Source: Clostridiales bacterium (GTDB taxonomy: Bacteria > Bacillota > Clostridia > Oscillospirales > Butyricicoccaceae). Taken from it: a stretch of DNA of 30,203 nucleotides. Positions within the stretch are counted from its first letter, which is position 1. Each line of letters begins with the position of its first letter. A program made the position numbers and the translations under genes. Of the stretch, positions 18,742 through 26,966 are shown in pieces. The notes under the pieces are model-generated. The model worked only from the letters and a program-made list of their open reading frames with translations. It was not told the DNA's origin and made no database searches. Location: assembly GCA_019418305.1 (NCBI GenBank), contig DYCA01000004.1:37009-67211 (forward strand), read 5' to 3'.

Positions 18742-20076
18742 ATGTCGGATGGATCGGCCAATCGCGAGATGCAGACGGACGAGAGCCTGACCCTGCTGCG
18801 GCAGGGGACGCTGCTCATCAATCTGGCACTCTGCGCGTTCCTCGGTGCGGTTTTTGTGCTGACGCCACTGCGTGCGGTGCAGCGAGCCGAGGGTGTGAGC
18901 TTTTTGCAGGGGCTGAGTATTTTACCGGCTGCTCCGTGGAGCGTGTCTTTTGCGGCGCTTAGTTTACTTGCGTTTGTCGCGGTCGACTTTGCATATCGGC
19001 GCGGCAGGCTGGGAAACGGCCGTATCGTGTTTTGGTTGGAACCGGGAGTCGCCCTGCTTGTGATTCTGGCGCTGCATCTGGACTATAACGGCCTGCTGCT
19101 GCTCGCCGTGGTCAATCTGGTGGATAGTCTGCATGGGCGCGGGCGTATGCTGTTTCTCGGCGCGATGACCTCGCTCTATCTGCTGACCAGTCTGGATGTT
19201 TTGCAATCCGGCTTGGGTATGGTTTCGGTATCCGAATATCTTGCCTATTATGAGGGACAGCCGCGGCAGCTCATGCAGACAGCCATTGGTCTGCTCAGTG
19301 CGCTCAATCTGATTTTGTTTATCGGGTATATGGTGATTCTGGTCGGCAGGCGGACGGAAGAAAACGCGGCTATCCGCCGACTCAACGGAGAACTGGCGCG
19401 GGCGAATGATAAGCTGTCCGTCCTCAACGGTCAGCTCAAGGAATATGCGGCGGAAAGCGAGCGCATGGCGGAGACCCGAGAACGCAACCGTCTGGCGCGC
19501 GAGATTCACGATACGCTTGGCCACGCGCTGACTGGCATCACCGCCGGTGCGGATGCCTGCATTGAAATGATGGATATTTCGCCGGATATGGCGCGCAAGC
19601 AGATGGAACTCATTGCGAAAACCGCCCGTGCGGGCATGAATGAGGTGCGCCGTTCGGTCAGTGCGCTCAGGCCGGATGCACTCGAGCGGTTTCGCTTGTC
19701 CGAGGCGCTCGACAAGCTGTGCAGCGAGATGCAGCAGACTTCACATGCGGATATTCGGCTGAATGTGCAGCCGACGGATATGCGTCTTTCACAGGACGAG
19801 GAGGATGCGGTCTATCGGATTGTACAGGAAAGCGTGACCAATGCCATCCGGCATGGGCATGCGACCGAAATTGACGTGTCTCTGTCCTGTCAGGAGCGCT
19901 GCATGACGATTGTGGTGCAGGATAACGGTATCGGCTGCGCAAAAATCGAACAAGGCTTTGGGCTGCGTCACATGCGAGAGCGGCTGCGGCTGCTCGGCGG
20001 CAGCCTGCGCGTGAACGGAGAGAACGGGTTCCGGATAGAGGCTTCCATACCGCTTCGATGGGGGGATGAAATATGA
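18742..20076 (+). CDS. NarL-type sensor histidine kinase (HisKA_3)
   Basis: This 444-residue membrane kinase has five to six hydrophobic segments in residues 20-200 and no large extracellular domain. A coiled-coil linker (about 205-245) leads to a HisKA_3 domain with His256 in REIHDTLGHALTG. The ATPase domain has the N-box Asn367 in VQESVTNAIRHG and DNGIG at 394-398, followed by GFGLRHMRERLRLLGG. The start at 18742 has a GGGGGG run 8 bases upstream. Lacking its own binding domain, it may sense through membrane helices or through the binding proteins encoded on either side. It forms a two-component pair with the next gene. Confidence 0.9.
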   Translation: MSDGSANREMQTDESLTLLRQGTLLINLALCAFLGAVFVLTPLRAVQRAEGVSFLQGLSILPAAPWSVSFAALSLLAFVAVDFAYRRGRLGNGRIVFWLEPGVALLVILALHLDYNGLLLLAVVNLVDSLHGRGRMLFLGAMTSLYLLTSLDVLQSGLGMVSVSEYLAYYEGQPRQLMQTAIGLLSALNLILFIGYMVILVGRRTEENAAIRRLNGELARANDKLSVLNGQLKEYAAESERMAETRERNRLAREIHDTLGHALTGITAGADACIEMMDISPDMARKQMELIAKTARAGMNEVRRSVSALRPDALERFRLSEALDKLCSEMQQTSHADIRLNVQPTDMRLSQDEEDAVYRIVQESVTNAIRHGHATEIDVSLSCQERCMTIVVQDNGIGCAKIEQGFGLRHMRERLRLLGGSLRVNGENGFRIEASIPLRWGDEI

Positions 20077-20750
20077 TCCGTGTATTGATTGCAGACGATC
20101 AGGAGTTGATCCGTCAGAGCCTGAGCTTTGTGCTGGATGCGCAGGCAGATATCGCCATGGTGGGCACAGCATCCAACGGACGTGAGGCGATTGAACTGGT
20201 GCGCAAGGAAAAGCCTGATGTGGTGCTCATGGATATCCGCATGCCCGAGGTGGACGGTGTGGAATGCACGCGGCTGATTAAAGCCGCCTATCCGCAAATC
20301 AAGGTCATTATCCTGACCACATTTGACGATGATGAGTATGTATTCGGTGCGCTGCGCTACGGTGCGTCCGGTTATCTGCTCAAGGGCGTTTCGGTCAGCG
20401 AACTGGCAAATGCGGTACGTGAGGTGGTGCGCGGCGGCTCGATCATCATGCCCGGCGTGGCATCCAAGGCACTGGATATGTTTGCGCGCATGGCGCGCGG
20501 CAGCATGCAGATTCCGGTGGATAAACAGCAGACCGCTGCTTTGCAGGAAAACGAATGGCGGGTCATCCGCGAGGTTGGCTGCGGCAAATCCAACAAGGAG
20601 ATTGCGGCGGCGCTATGCCTGTCGGAGGGCACAGTGCGCAACTATTTGAGCAGTGTGTTAAGCAAACTCGATTTGCGTGACCGTACACAGCTTGCGATCT
20701 GGGCGGTGCAGACCGGTGTGGCGGCCGATCCTTATGGGGATAAGCCATGA
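20073..20750 (+). CDS. NarL/LuxR-type response regulator
   Basis: This 225-residue protein has a receiver domain (acidic pair Asp8-Asp9, phospho-acceptor Asp54 in LMDIRMPEVDG, Lys104 in GYLLKGV). The C-terminal LuxR-type helix-turn-helix contains GCGKSNKEIAAALCLSEGTV (about 168-187) and ends in YLSSVLSKLDLRDRTQLAIWA. Both ends overlap neighbours as ATGA (kinase stop at 20076, binding-protein start at 20747), so kinase, regulator and binding protein are translationally coupled. Its likely targets are this operon and the PTS operon behind it, where a cluster of TGTCAT repeats lies in the promoter region. That target assignment is inference. Confidence 0.95.
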   Translation: MIRVLIADDQELIRQSLSFVLDAQADIAMVGTASNGREAIELVRKEKPDVVLMDIRMPEVDGVECTRLIKAAYPQIKVIILTTFDDDEYVFGALRYGASGYLLKGVSVSELANAVREVVRGGSIIMPGVASKALDMFARMARGSMQIPVDKQQTAALQENEWRVIREVGCGKSNKEIAAALCLSEGTVRNYLSSVLSKLDLRDRTQLAIWAVQTGVAADPYGDKP

Positions 20751-22051
20751 GACAGATGCTGAAACGACTGACAGTCGGCGTATTGTTGACTGCGGCAGTG
20801 CTGGTGTGCACGGCCTTTGGTGCGTCGCGGGAAACTGTGATCACGGTCGGCGTGATTGCGGGCAGCTATTGGGATGCGCCGACCGGCAACTGCTATGCTG
20901 TGATTGACGCTGCGATTGCGCGGTTTGAGCAGGCGCATCCCAATGTGCGCGTGGAGTATACAAGCGGTATTTTAAAACGAGATTATTCCGAATGGTTGAC
21001 TGACCAATATCTGCTTGGTCGAGAGCCGGATGTGTTTATGGTACTGCCGGAGGATTTCGGTATGCTGGCGGAGCAGGGAGCTTTGCAGCCGCTGGATAAC
21101 CTGCTGGCAAACGATTCTGCGGTTTCTACAGCGGATTTCTATGACGCAGCGCTCGAGAGCGGCGCGGCGGGCGGCGTGCAGTATGCGCTGCCGTATGAAT
21201 GTGTGCCGACGTTGATGTTTGTCAATAAAACGCTGCTGGAGGCGGAAAATATCTCGGTACCGGATAATGACTGGACGTGGGATGATTTTTACGAGATCTG
21301 CGCACAGGTAACGCGTGACACGGACGGCGACGGCACGATTGACCAGTTTGGCAGTTACGGCTATACCTGGCGGGACGCGCTGGCGTCAAACGGCGCGGCG
21401 CTGTTTGATGAGAACGGCAGCAGTTGCCTGATTGCGCAGCCGGCGTCCGTGGAGGCGGTTCGATTTGCGCAGCGGCTGGAAGAATTATATGCGGACTGCG
21501 ACATCACGGCGCGCAGCTTTGACGAAGGGCATGTTGCATTTCGGCCATTTTTATTCTCGGATTACCGCACCTATCAGCCTTATCCGTGGCGAATCAAGCG
21601 GTATTCGGATTTTGAGTGGGACTGTATCCAGATGCCGGGCGGGCCGTCCGGTGCGGGACGGTCGGAGCTGAGCACCGTGCTGGCGGCAATCAGCAGTCGG
21701 TCCTCGCAGCAGGCGCTGGCGTGGGAATTTCTCAAAGAGATGACCTGCTCGGACGCGACGCAGAGTATGCTGTATACGGATTCACACAGCGTATCCGCGC
21801 TGCGGCGCGTGACGCAGTCGCCGCAGACCCAGCAGATTCTGCGGCAAGACACGCCGGGCGAGAGCCAGCTCGGATTGGAAATTCTGTCTGACGCGATGGA
21901 GCAGGCGGTTGCCGCGCCGCATTTCCGCGCGTATGACCAGGCGCTTTTGCTTGCGGAAAGTCTGGTGGCAACGGCCATGGAGGATGACCACAACCTGTCC
22001 CTTCAGCTGCAGAGGGTGCAGCTGAAGATGGAGGAATATTTGCAGCATTAA
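20747..22051 (+). CDS. Family 1 extracellular solute-binding protein, coupled to a two-component system
   Basis: This 434-residue protein has an N-terminal signal sequence (hydrophobic 7-25) and a family 1 sugar-binding fold. The early part reads VIDAAIARFEQAHPNVRVEYTSG; EPDVFMVLPEDF and YALPYECVPTLMFVNKTLLEAENI follow, with the DWTWDDFYEICAQVT motif near 175. A DTDGDGTIDQFG stretch (about 190) resembles the calcium-binding-like loop common in this family. No ABC permease is present. The start overlaps the response regulator stop as ATGA, an arrangement that suggests the protein serves signalling rather than uptake. A strong terminator follows. Confidence 0.9.
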   Translation: MRQMLKRLTVGVLLTAAVLVCTAFGASRETVITVGVIAGSYWDAPTGNCYAVIDAAIARFEQAHPNVRVEYTSGILKRDYSEWLTDQYLLGREPDVFMVLPEDFGMLAEQGALQPLDNLLANDSAVSTADFYDAALESGAAGGVQYALPYECVPTLMFVNKTLLEAENISVPDNDWTWDDFYEICAQVTRDTDGDGTIDQFGSYGYTWRDALASNGAALFDENGSSCLIAQPASVEAVRFAQRLEELYADCDITARSFDEGHVAFRPFLFSDYRTYQPYPWRIKRYSDFEWDCIQMPGGPSGAGRSELSTVLAAISSRSSQQALAWEFLKEMTCSDATQSMLYTDSHSVSALRRVTQSPQTQQILRQDTPGESQLGLEILSDAMEQAVAAPHFRAYDQALLLAESLVATAMEDDHNLSLQLQRVQLKMEEYLQH

Positions 22052-22079
22052 ACAAACGAAGAACAGACAGACAGAATAA

Positions 22080-22126
22080 GCCGTCTCCGGTTTTGGCAAT
22101 GTGCCAAAGCCGGGGGCGGCTTTTTT
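22080..22126 (+). terminator. Terminator of the two-component/binding-protein operon
   Basis: An 18-bp stem (22080-22097 with 22103-22120) with three G-T wobbles and a 5-base loop is followed by six T. It separates this operon from the PTS operon. Confidence 0.92.
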
Positions 22127-22145
22127 GCGTTTTTCCACAAGGCAA

Positions 22146-22234
22146 ATGACATTTGTCATGTAAAAGAGGATAAGTGTCATCTGTCATTCGTGACAATGGA
22201 CAGATGTATTATTGTGGGTCAATTGGTAAAATTG
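22146..22234 (+). promoter_or_regulatory. Repeat-rich promoter/operator region of the PTS operon
   Basis: Five copies of TGTCA or its complement TGACA lie at 22147-22151, 22154-22158, 22175-22179, 22182-22186 and 22191-22195. The first two form the palindrome ATGACA-TT-TGTCAT. TGTCAT copies are spaced 21 and then 7 bases apart. A -10-like TATTAT follows at 22207-22212 without a good -35, fitting an activator-dependent promoter. A further inverted repeat, CAATT-GGTAA-AATTG, lies at 22220-22234. No sigma-54 type -24/-12 element was seen. Confidence 0.55.
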
Positions 22235-22264
22235 TCTCAACAAACGAGAAAGGGGAAAATGAGC

Positions 22265-22690
22265 ATGCGTTATCTGATTTTGGTCAGCCACGGAACCTTC
22301 GCGCCGGGGCTGCACAATGCGGTCGGCATGATGGCCGGTGCGGGCCGCGAGGACATTCGCTCGACCAGCCTGCTCGATGGCATGGATGTGGACACCTACC
22401 GGAAGGCGTTTGCAGAACTGGTTGCGGATATCACCGCGGAGGACGAAATCCTGTTGTTTGCGGATATCATCGGCGGCTCGCCGCTGACGACCGCGATGGA
22501 GGTCCTGACGGAAAAGGGCCTGTTGGCGAACACGGCTGCCATCGGCGGCATGAACCTGCCGCTCGTACTGACCGCCGCTTTTGCGGACGCGGACGCACCG
22601 CTCGCGCAGGTTGCGGCCGAGATTATGGAGGAAGGCCGTGGTCAGCTCAAGCCGTTTGACCTGGACGGCGGCGACGAGGACGATATTTGA
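22265..22690 (+). CDS. PTS mannose-family EIIA component
   Basis: This 141-residue cytoplasmic protein starts with YLILVSHGTFAPGLHNAV, where His9 is the phosphorylation site of mannose-family EIIA domains. FADIIGGSPLTTAMEVL (about 64-80) and AIGGMNLPLVLTA (about 91-103) are also family-typical. It accepts phosphate from HPr and passes it to EIIB. ATG at 22265 with GGGG about 9 bases upstream is preferred over the ATG at 22259, which would be too close to the ribosome site. The C-terminus is acidic. It heads the PTS operon. Confidence 0.93.
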   Translation: MRYLILVSHGTFAPGLHNAVGMMAGAGREDIRSTSLLDGMDVDTYRKAFAELVADITAEDEILLFADIIGGSPLTTAMEVLTEKGLLANTAAIGGMNLPLVLTAAFADADAPLAQVAAEIMEEGRGQLKPFDLDGGDEDDI

Positions 22691-22726
22691 CGGCACATTG
22701 CAATATTTAATAGGGAGGAAAAATTC

Positions 22727-23224
22727 ATGTCTATTTCATTTATCCGTGTAGACGACCGCATGATTCACGGTCAGACCTGTACCCGCTGGGCGCTCGAATA
22801 TCCCTGCGACGGCCTGATTGCCGTCAATGATAAGGCGGCAAAAACGCCGGTACTGAAAGCAGCTTACAAAAATGCCAGCGATAAAAAGACCTTTGTCTGG
22901 TCGCTCGACGAGTGGCGCGCCAAGTGCGGCAAGGTGCTGGCGAGCAAGGACCGCTACTTCCTGATTACCAAGGACCCGCAGACCATGAAAACCATTCTGG
23001 TCGACGATGGCTTTGACCCCGGCGAGGTCAAGACGGTTGTTATCGGGCCGTGCAACGACCGTGAGGGCGCAGTCAAGCTGGGCAACAACCAGTCCATTAC
23101 GCAGGAAGAGGCGGATGCGTTGGAGGCTATTATGCAGAAGGGCTACGAAGTGGAGTTCGCGCTGATTAAGGAAGCGGCCATCGGCAACTGGAAAAAGTTC
23201 CGCGGTCAGTTCGGCTACAAATAA
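22727..23224 (+). CDS. PTS mannose/fructose/sorbose-family EIIB component
   Basis: This 165-residue protein has the EIIB active-site motif RVDDRMIHGQ, with phospho-acceptor His14, then TRWALEYPCDGLIAVND. Family IIB proteins usually read GQVxxxW after the histidine; here it is GQTCTRW. It transfers phosphate from EIIA to the incoming sugar at the IIC/IID complex. GGGAGG lies 9 bases before the ATG. Length is normal for a stand-alone IIB of this family. Confidence 0.94.
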   Translation: MSISFIRVDDRMIHGQTCTRWALEYPCDGLIAVNDKAAKTPVLKAAYKNASDKKTFVWSLDEWRAKCGKVLASKDRYFLITKDPQTMKTILVDDGFDPGEVKTVVIGPCNDREGAVKLGNNQSITQEEADALEAIMQKGYEVEFALIKEAAIGNWKKFRGQFGYK

Positions 23225-23297
23225 GTATAAACACCGCGGCATGGCTGCGGGTTAAAAAACAAAAGGGGCTATACAGAAAGGTTAGGTGAAGGATTTT

Positions 23298-24158
23298 ATG
23301 GAAATCCAGGTATGGCAGGCGGCATTGTTCGGCTTACTGGCCTGTTTGGCGTCCATGCCCGGCCTTGGCGGCACGGTGTTTGGCAACTACACCTTGGGTC
23401 GTCCGCTGGTTGCGGGCCTGATTGTCGGCCTGATTATGGGCGACGTGCAGACCGGTATCTATCTGGGCGCGGCGATTCAGGTCGTTTACATCGCGCTGGT
23501 TACGCCCGGTGGTACGGTATCCGCTGACGTGCGTGCCATCTCTTACATCGGTATCCCGTTGTCGATTGTTGCGGTAAACGGCATGGGCCTCAACCCAGCT
23601 TCTGCAGAGGGTCAGGCAATGGCGGTCACCCTCGGTTCGGCTGTTGGTACGCTGGGTACGGTTCTGTTTTACGGCACGGCGACGGTCAACCTCGTTTGGC
23701 AGCATATGGGCTGGAGAGCGCTGGAAAAGGGCAACCTGAGAAAGCTCTATGTAGTTGATATGGGCTTGCCGTGGATTTCGCACATCCTGTGCTCGTTTAT
23801 TCCGACATTTATCATCACCAAGGTCGGCGTCAACATGGTTGACCTGATGAAGGCCTATCTGCCGATGGACGGCATCGCTATGAAAACCCTGTTTACGGTC
23901 GGCTCACTCCTCCCGGCAGTCGGTATTGCGATTCTGCTCAAGCAGGTGGCGACCAAGCCGGTCGATTTGCTGACGTTCCTGTTCGGCTTTACACTGGCGG
24001 CCTGCATGGGCCTGAATCTGATTGCGGCATCGGTGGTTGGCGGCTTTTTCGCGGTCATCAATTACCGCATCAAGCTGCTGAGCATGCAGAAGGCTGCGCC
24101 TGCTGCTGCATCGGATGCCGGCACGGGCGAATTTGACGATGACGAGGAGGAGATTTGA
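23298..24158 (+). CDS. PTS mannose-family EIIC membrane component
   Basis: This protein of about 286 residues has the IIC pattern: GNYTLGRPLVAGLIVGLIMGDVQTGIYLGAAIQVVYIALVTPGGTVSADVR spans about residues 27-77, followed by several further helices. It ends in an unusual acidic tail of Asp and Glu. With IID it forms the sugar channel. The start is taken at ATG 23298, with GAAGGA about 4 bases upstream; a GTG at 23286 is possible. Substrate cannot be read from the sequence. Confidence 0.92.
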   Translation: MEIQVWQAALFGLLACLASMPGLGGTVFGNYTLGRPLVAGLIVGLIMGDVQTGIYLGAAIQVVYIALVTPGGTVSADVRAISYIGIPLSIVAVNGMGLNPASAEGQAMAVTLGSAVGTLGTVLFYGTATVNLVWQHMGWRALEKGNLRKLYVVDMGLPWISHILCSFIPTFIITKVGVNMVDLMKAYLPMDGIAMKTLFTVGSLLPAVGIAILLKQVATKPVDLLTFLFGFTLAACMGLNLIAASVVGGFFAVINYRIKLLSMQKAAPAAASDAGTGEFDDDEEEI

Positions 24159-24160
24159 CC

Positions 24161-24982
24161 ATGGCTGAGAAAAAGCTTTCCAAAAAGGCGCTTGCGAAAT
24201 CCTTCCGCAACTGGTATTACGGCCATCTGACCTGCTTCTCGCAGGAGCACATGCAGACGTTCGGCTACCTGTGCGCCATGCTCCCGCTGGTGGAGGAGCT
24301 GTATGATACCAAGGAGGAGCAGAAGGAAGCTCTCCAGACGTATTCCGCATTCTTTAATACCGAGCCGCAGCTCGGCACGGTAATCGTCGGCATGACCGCC
24401 GGCCTCGAGGAGGCCAAGGCCAACGGCGAGGAGATCGACGGCGAAATGATAAACGGTATCCGCGCCGGCCTGATGGGTCCGGTCGCCGGTATCGGCGACA
24501 GCCTGCTTGTCGGCACGCTCATTCCGATTCTGCTCGGCGTTGCGCTGGGCATGTCGTCCGGCGGCTCGCCGCTCGGCGCCATCTTCTACATTCTGGTTTA
24601 CAATATCGTATTGACGCTCGGCATGCGTTTCCTGTACTATAAGGGCTATGAGCTGGGCGGCAAGGCAGTAGAACTCATTGTCGGCGAAAAAGCCAACGCC
24701 ATCCGTGAATCGGTCATTATGCTGGGCACGGTTGTTATCGGCGCGGTTGCGGCGACGTGGATTTCGATTACCACACCTCTGGTGCTGCCCGGCGACATCG
24801 CCTTACAGACCGGTGTACTCGATACGATTTTCCCCAAACTTCTGCCGCTTGCGGCCGTTATGTTCTGCTACTGGCTGATGAGCAAAAAGAAAATGGCGCC
24901 GACGACGGTTATGCTCATTCTGGTCGCGGTGGCACTGATTGGCGTACTGATCGGCTTCTTTGACCCGCAGCTGAGCTACTAA
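24161..24982 (+). CDS. PTS mannose-family EIID membrane component
   Basis: This 273-residue protein has the IID order: a soluble N-terminal part with SFRNWYYGHLTCFSQEHMQTFGYLCAMLP (about 14-42), then GIRAGLMGPVAGIGDSLLVGTLIPIL (about 102-127) and C-terminal helices. It completes the IIC/IID translocator. The start at 24161 lies two bases after the IIC stop, with GGAGGAG upstream inside the IIC tail codons, so the two are tightly coupled. The usual IID N-terminal FxR and QxSFNYE residues are partly changed (HLTCFSQEHMQ), suggesting a divergent branch. Confidence 0.92.
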   Translation: MAEKKLSKKALAKSFRNWYYGHLTCFSQEHMQTFGYLCAMLPLVEELYDTKEEQKEALQTYSAFFNTEPQLGTVIVGMTAGLEEAKANGEEIDGEMINGIRAGLMGPVAGIGDSLLVGTLIPILLGVALGMSSGGSPLGAIFYILVYNIVLTLGMRFLYYKGYELGGKAVELIVGEKANAIRESVIMLGTVVIGAVAATWISITTPLVLPGDIALQTGVLDTIFPKLLPLAAVMFCYWLMSKKKMAPTTVMLILVAVALIGVLIGFFDPQLSY

Positions 24983-25011
24983 AAAACAGCATTGGAAAGG
25001 AGTTTTCGCAG

Positions 25012-25296
25012 ATGAAAACCAAATTGAGTAAGAAAACGCTGCTCCGGGAAGCGGAGCAGCAGAAGGACGCGCTGGCGCGGCTGTCCATCTGGTTGAGGAA
25101 TGCGATGCTCCTTTCCTCTTGTGCTGCGGTCCTGGCCTGGTGGGGACTGAGCGGAGGCGGACTGCGTCTGGCATGCGGCGTGGCCGGGGTTGTGCTGGCG
25201 TGTATCAGTGTGGTCTGTGCCGCTCTTCTTGGACTGGGCATCCGCAACGGCCGCCGCAATGTGGCGCATATTCTAAAGGCGGTGGAGCAGGCATGA
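25012..25296 (+). CDS. Small two-helix membrane protein of unknown function
   Basis: This 94-residue protein has a charged N-terminal third (KTKLSKKTLLREAEQQKD), two membrane segments (about 30-47 and 51-73) and a basic C-terminus. I do not recognise the family. A good ribosome site (AAAGGAG, 9 bases) and an ATGA overlap with the next gene show it is a real member of the PTS operon. An accessory or regulatory subunit of the IIC/IID complex is possible but unsupported. A perfect 8-bp repeat (GCTGCTCC / GGAGCAGC) lies inside the gene at 25038-25060. Confidence 0.8.
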   Translation: MKTKLSKKTLLREAEQQKDALARLSIWLRNAMLLSSCAAVLAWWGLSGGGLRLACGVAGVVLACISVVCAALLGLGIRNGRRNVAHILKAVEQA

Positions 25297-26114
25297 ACAA
25301 GACCGAAGACGTTATCCTTCCCCTTCGTCTATTGTGTCTGGACATTGACGGAACCCTGCTCGACACTGCGCATCAGCTGCCGCCCGAAAACCGGGCGGCA
25401 GTGCAGTATGCAGCGGCAAAGGGTGTCTGCATCTGTCTGCTGTCCGCCCGACCGCCGCAGGCCATCGCGCCGATTGCGCAGGCGCTTGGCGTACCGGGAC
25501 CGATTGCGAGTTTTGGCGGTGCATTAATTGAAGAGGGCGAAAGACGAATTTTTGACCGCAGGCTGCCTGTGGATGCAGTGCAGACGGTAATTCGACTGGC
25601 GCGGCAGCAAGGTGTTTCGCTCAGCCTGTACCGTGATACCGATTGGTTTGTCGAGCGGGAGGACCGGTGGAGTGAGGGCGAAGGCATCATCACCGGACTG
25701 CATCCGACGGTTGTCGCATTGGAGGACACGCTTGCTGCGGGCGCGCCGCACAAATTGCTGTGCATGGGTGAGGCTGCACGCATTGATGCCTTCTATCAAA
25801 TTCTGCAAAAGCAAGCGATTGGAGCGGAGTTGCTCCGCTCCAAGGACGAGTATCTGGAGATTATGCCGCAGCAGGCCGGCAAAGCCGAGGCGCTGCTGAA
25901 CGTTTGCCACCATATGGGTATTGCATCAGAACAATCTATGGCAATCGGCGACCATGACATTGACTGCGCGTTGCTGCGCGCAGCAGGTGTCGGCGTGGCG
26001 ATGGAAAACGGCTCTGATGCTGCACGGCAGGCCGCGGACTGGATTGCGCCGGATAATGACCACGCGGGCGTGGCGGCGGCGGTCTATCATTGGATAAAGG
26101 AGAGAGACGCATGA
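25293..26114 (+). CDS. Cof-type HAD-superfamily phosphatase
   Basis: This 273-residue protein has HAD motif I, LDIDGTLLDT (nucleophile Asp17, acid/base Asp19), a C2-type cap and motif IV in IGDHDIDCALLRAAGVGVAMENGSD near the C-terminus. The usual GDxxND of Cof proteins is changed to GDHDID. Members dephosphorylate sugar phosphates or cofactors. The ATG at 25293 overlaps the preceding stop; its stop overlaps the next HAD gene in the same way. In a PTS operon it probably acts on the phosphorylated sugar or a downstream intermediate. A perfect 11-bp hairpin lies inside the gene. Confidence 0.9.
   Translation: MNKTEDVILPLRLLCLDIDGTLLDTAHQLPPENRAAVQYAAAKGVCICLLSARPPQAIAPIAQALGVPGPIASFGGALIEEGERRIFDRRLPVDAVQTVIRLARQQGVSLSLYRDTDWFVEREDRWSEGEGIITGLHPTVVALEDTLAAGAPHKLLCMGEAARIDAFYQILQKQAIGAELLRSKDEYLEIMPQQAGKAEALLNVCHHMGIASEQSMAIGDHDIDCALLRAAGVGVAMENGSDAARQAADWIAPDNDHAGVAAAVYHWIKERDA
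25819..25843. repeat. Perfect 11-bp hairpin inside the first HAD gene
   Basis: TTGGAGCGGAG (25819-25829) and CTCCGCTCCAA (25833-25843) pair perfectly around TTG. The reading frame is intact. No T run follows in either direction. Confidence 0.65.
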
Positions 26115-26917
26115 AATTTCGTTTGCTCGCGCTGGATTTGGATGGTACGCTGCTCAATTCGCAAAAGGAGATTACGTCGGAAACCCGCAAGGCGCTGACA
26201 TGGGCCAAGGCGCACGGTATTTATGTCGTACTATCGACCGGGCGGATTGTCGGAGAAGCGGCGGAGTTTGCCCGCGAAATTGCCTGCGAGGATAGGATGG
26301 TCACGGCGGGCGGCGCGGCGATTGCGACGGCCTCCGACGAGCGTATTCTGGAAAGCTGGGCGATGCCGTGCGAAATCGGTGCGCAGGCGGTCGCCGCCGT
26401 GCAGGATTTGCCTGTGCGCGTGATGATTTATGTGGGCGATAAAATCTATATCAACCCGTTTTCCGACCGCGATTTTGTACAGAATTATCGCGTAGAGGGT
26501 TTTCACGCCAATAAGGTTGTGCTGGACGATATCGCGGGCGCAATTCGCGCGCGGGGGCTGGATGTGACCAAGGTGTATGCGATTGGCGAACGAGCGGATC
26601 TGGACAAGGCGCTCGAAACCATCCGTCCGCTGCCGGGGATTACGATCACCAGCTCGGGCAGCGATAATTTTGAGGTCATGCCGGCGGGCGTGGATAAGGG
26701 GACGGCGCTGGTTCGACTGGGAGAGATGCTTGGTGTTGGCCCGGAAGAAATGGTTGCTATCGGGGACAGTGATAACGATGCAGCCATGCTGCGCGCGGTC
26801 GGCATGCCGGTAGCGATGGGTAATGCCGATCCTGCGCTCAAGCAGCTGGCGCGCTATGTCACGCAGGACTGCGACCATGACGGCGTGGCACAGGCGGTAT
26901 ATCATATTTTTTCGTAA
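26111..26917 (+). CDS. Second Cof-type HAD-superfamily phosphatase
   Basis: This 268-residue protein has LALDLDGTLLNS (Asp9, Asp11), VLSTGR (motif II region, about 43-48), the conserved lysine region VDKGTALVRLGEMLG (about 196-210) and canonical motif IV IGDSDNDAAMLRAVGMPVAMGNAD. This is the standard Cof/YidA architecture with an intact GDxxND, unlike its neighbour. AAAGGAG lies 9 bases before the ATG at 26111, which overlaps the previous stop. YidA-like enzymes act on a range of sugar phosphates. Two coupled HAD enzymes of different motif quality suggest two substrates or a duplicated and diverging step. Confidence 0.92.
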   Translation: MKFRLLALDLDGTLLNSQKEITSETRKALTWAKAHGIYVVLSTGRIVGEAAEFAREIACEDRMVTAGGAAIATASDERILESWAMPCEIGAQAVAAVQDLPVRVMIYVGDKIYINPFSDRDFVQNYRVEGFHANKVVLDDIAGAIRARGLDVTKVYAIGERADLDKALETIRPLPGITITSSGSDNFEVMPAGVDKGTALVRLGEMLGVGPEEMVAIGDSDNDAAMLRAVGMPVAMGNADPALKQLARYVTQDCDHDGVAQAVYHIFS

Positions 26918-26966
26918 GGACCCGCCGCAAGGCAATGGTGGGTCTAGTATGAGAGGAGCGTTTTGC

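Noticed and set aside
22081..22260. Sigma-54 promoter, expected for some mannose-family PTS operons controlled by LevR-type activators
   Set aside because: No TGGCAC-N5-TTGC-type -24/-12 element found, and no LevR-like activator gene in the window.
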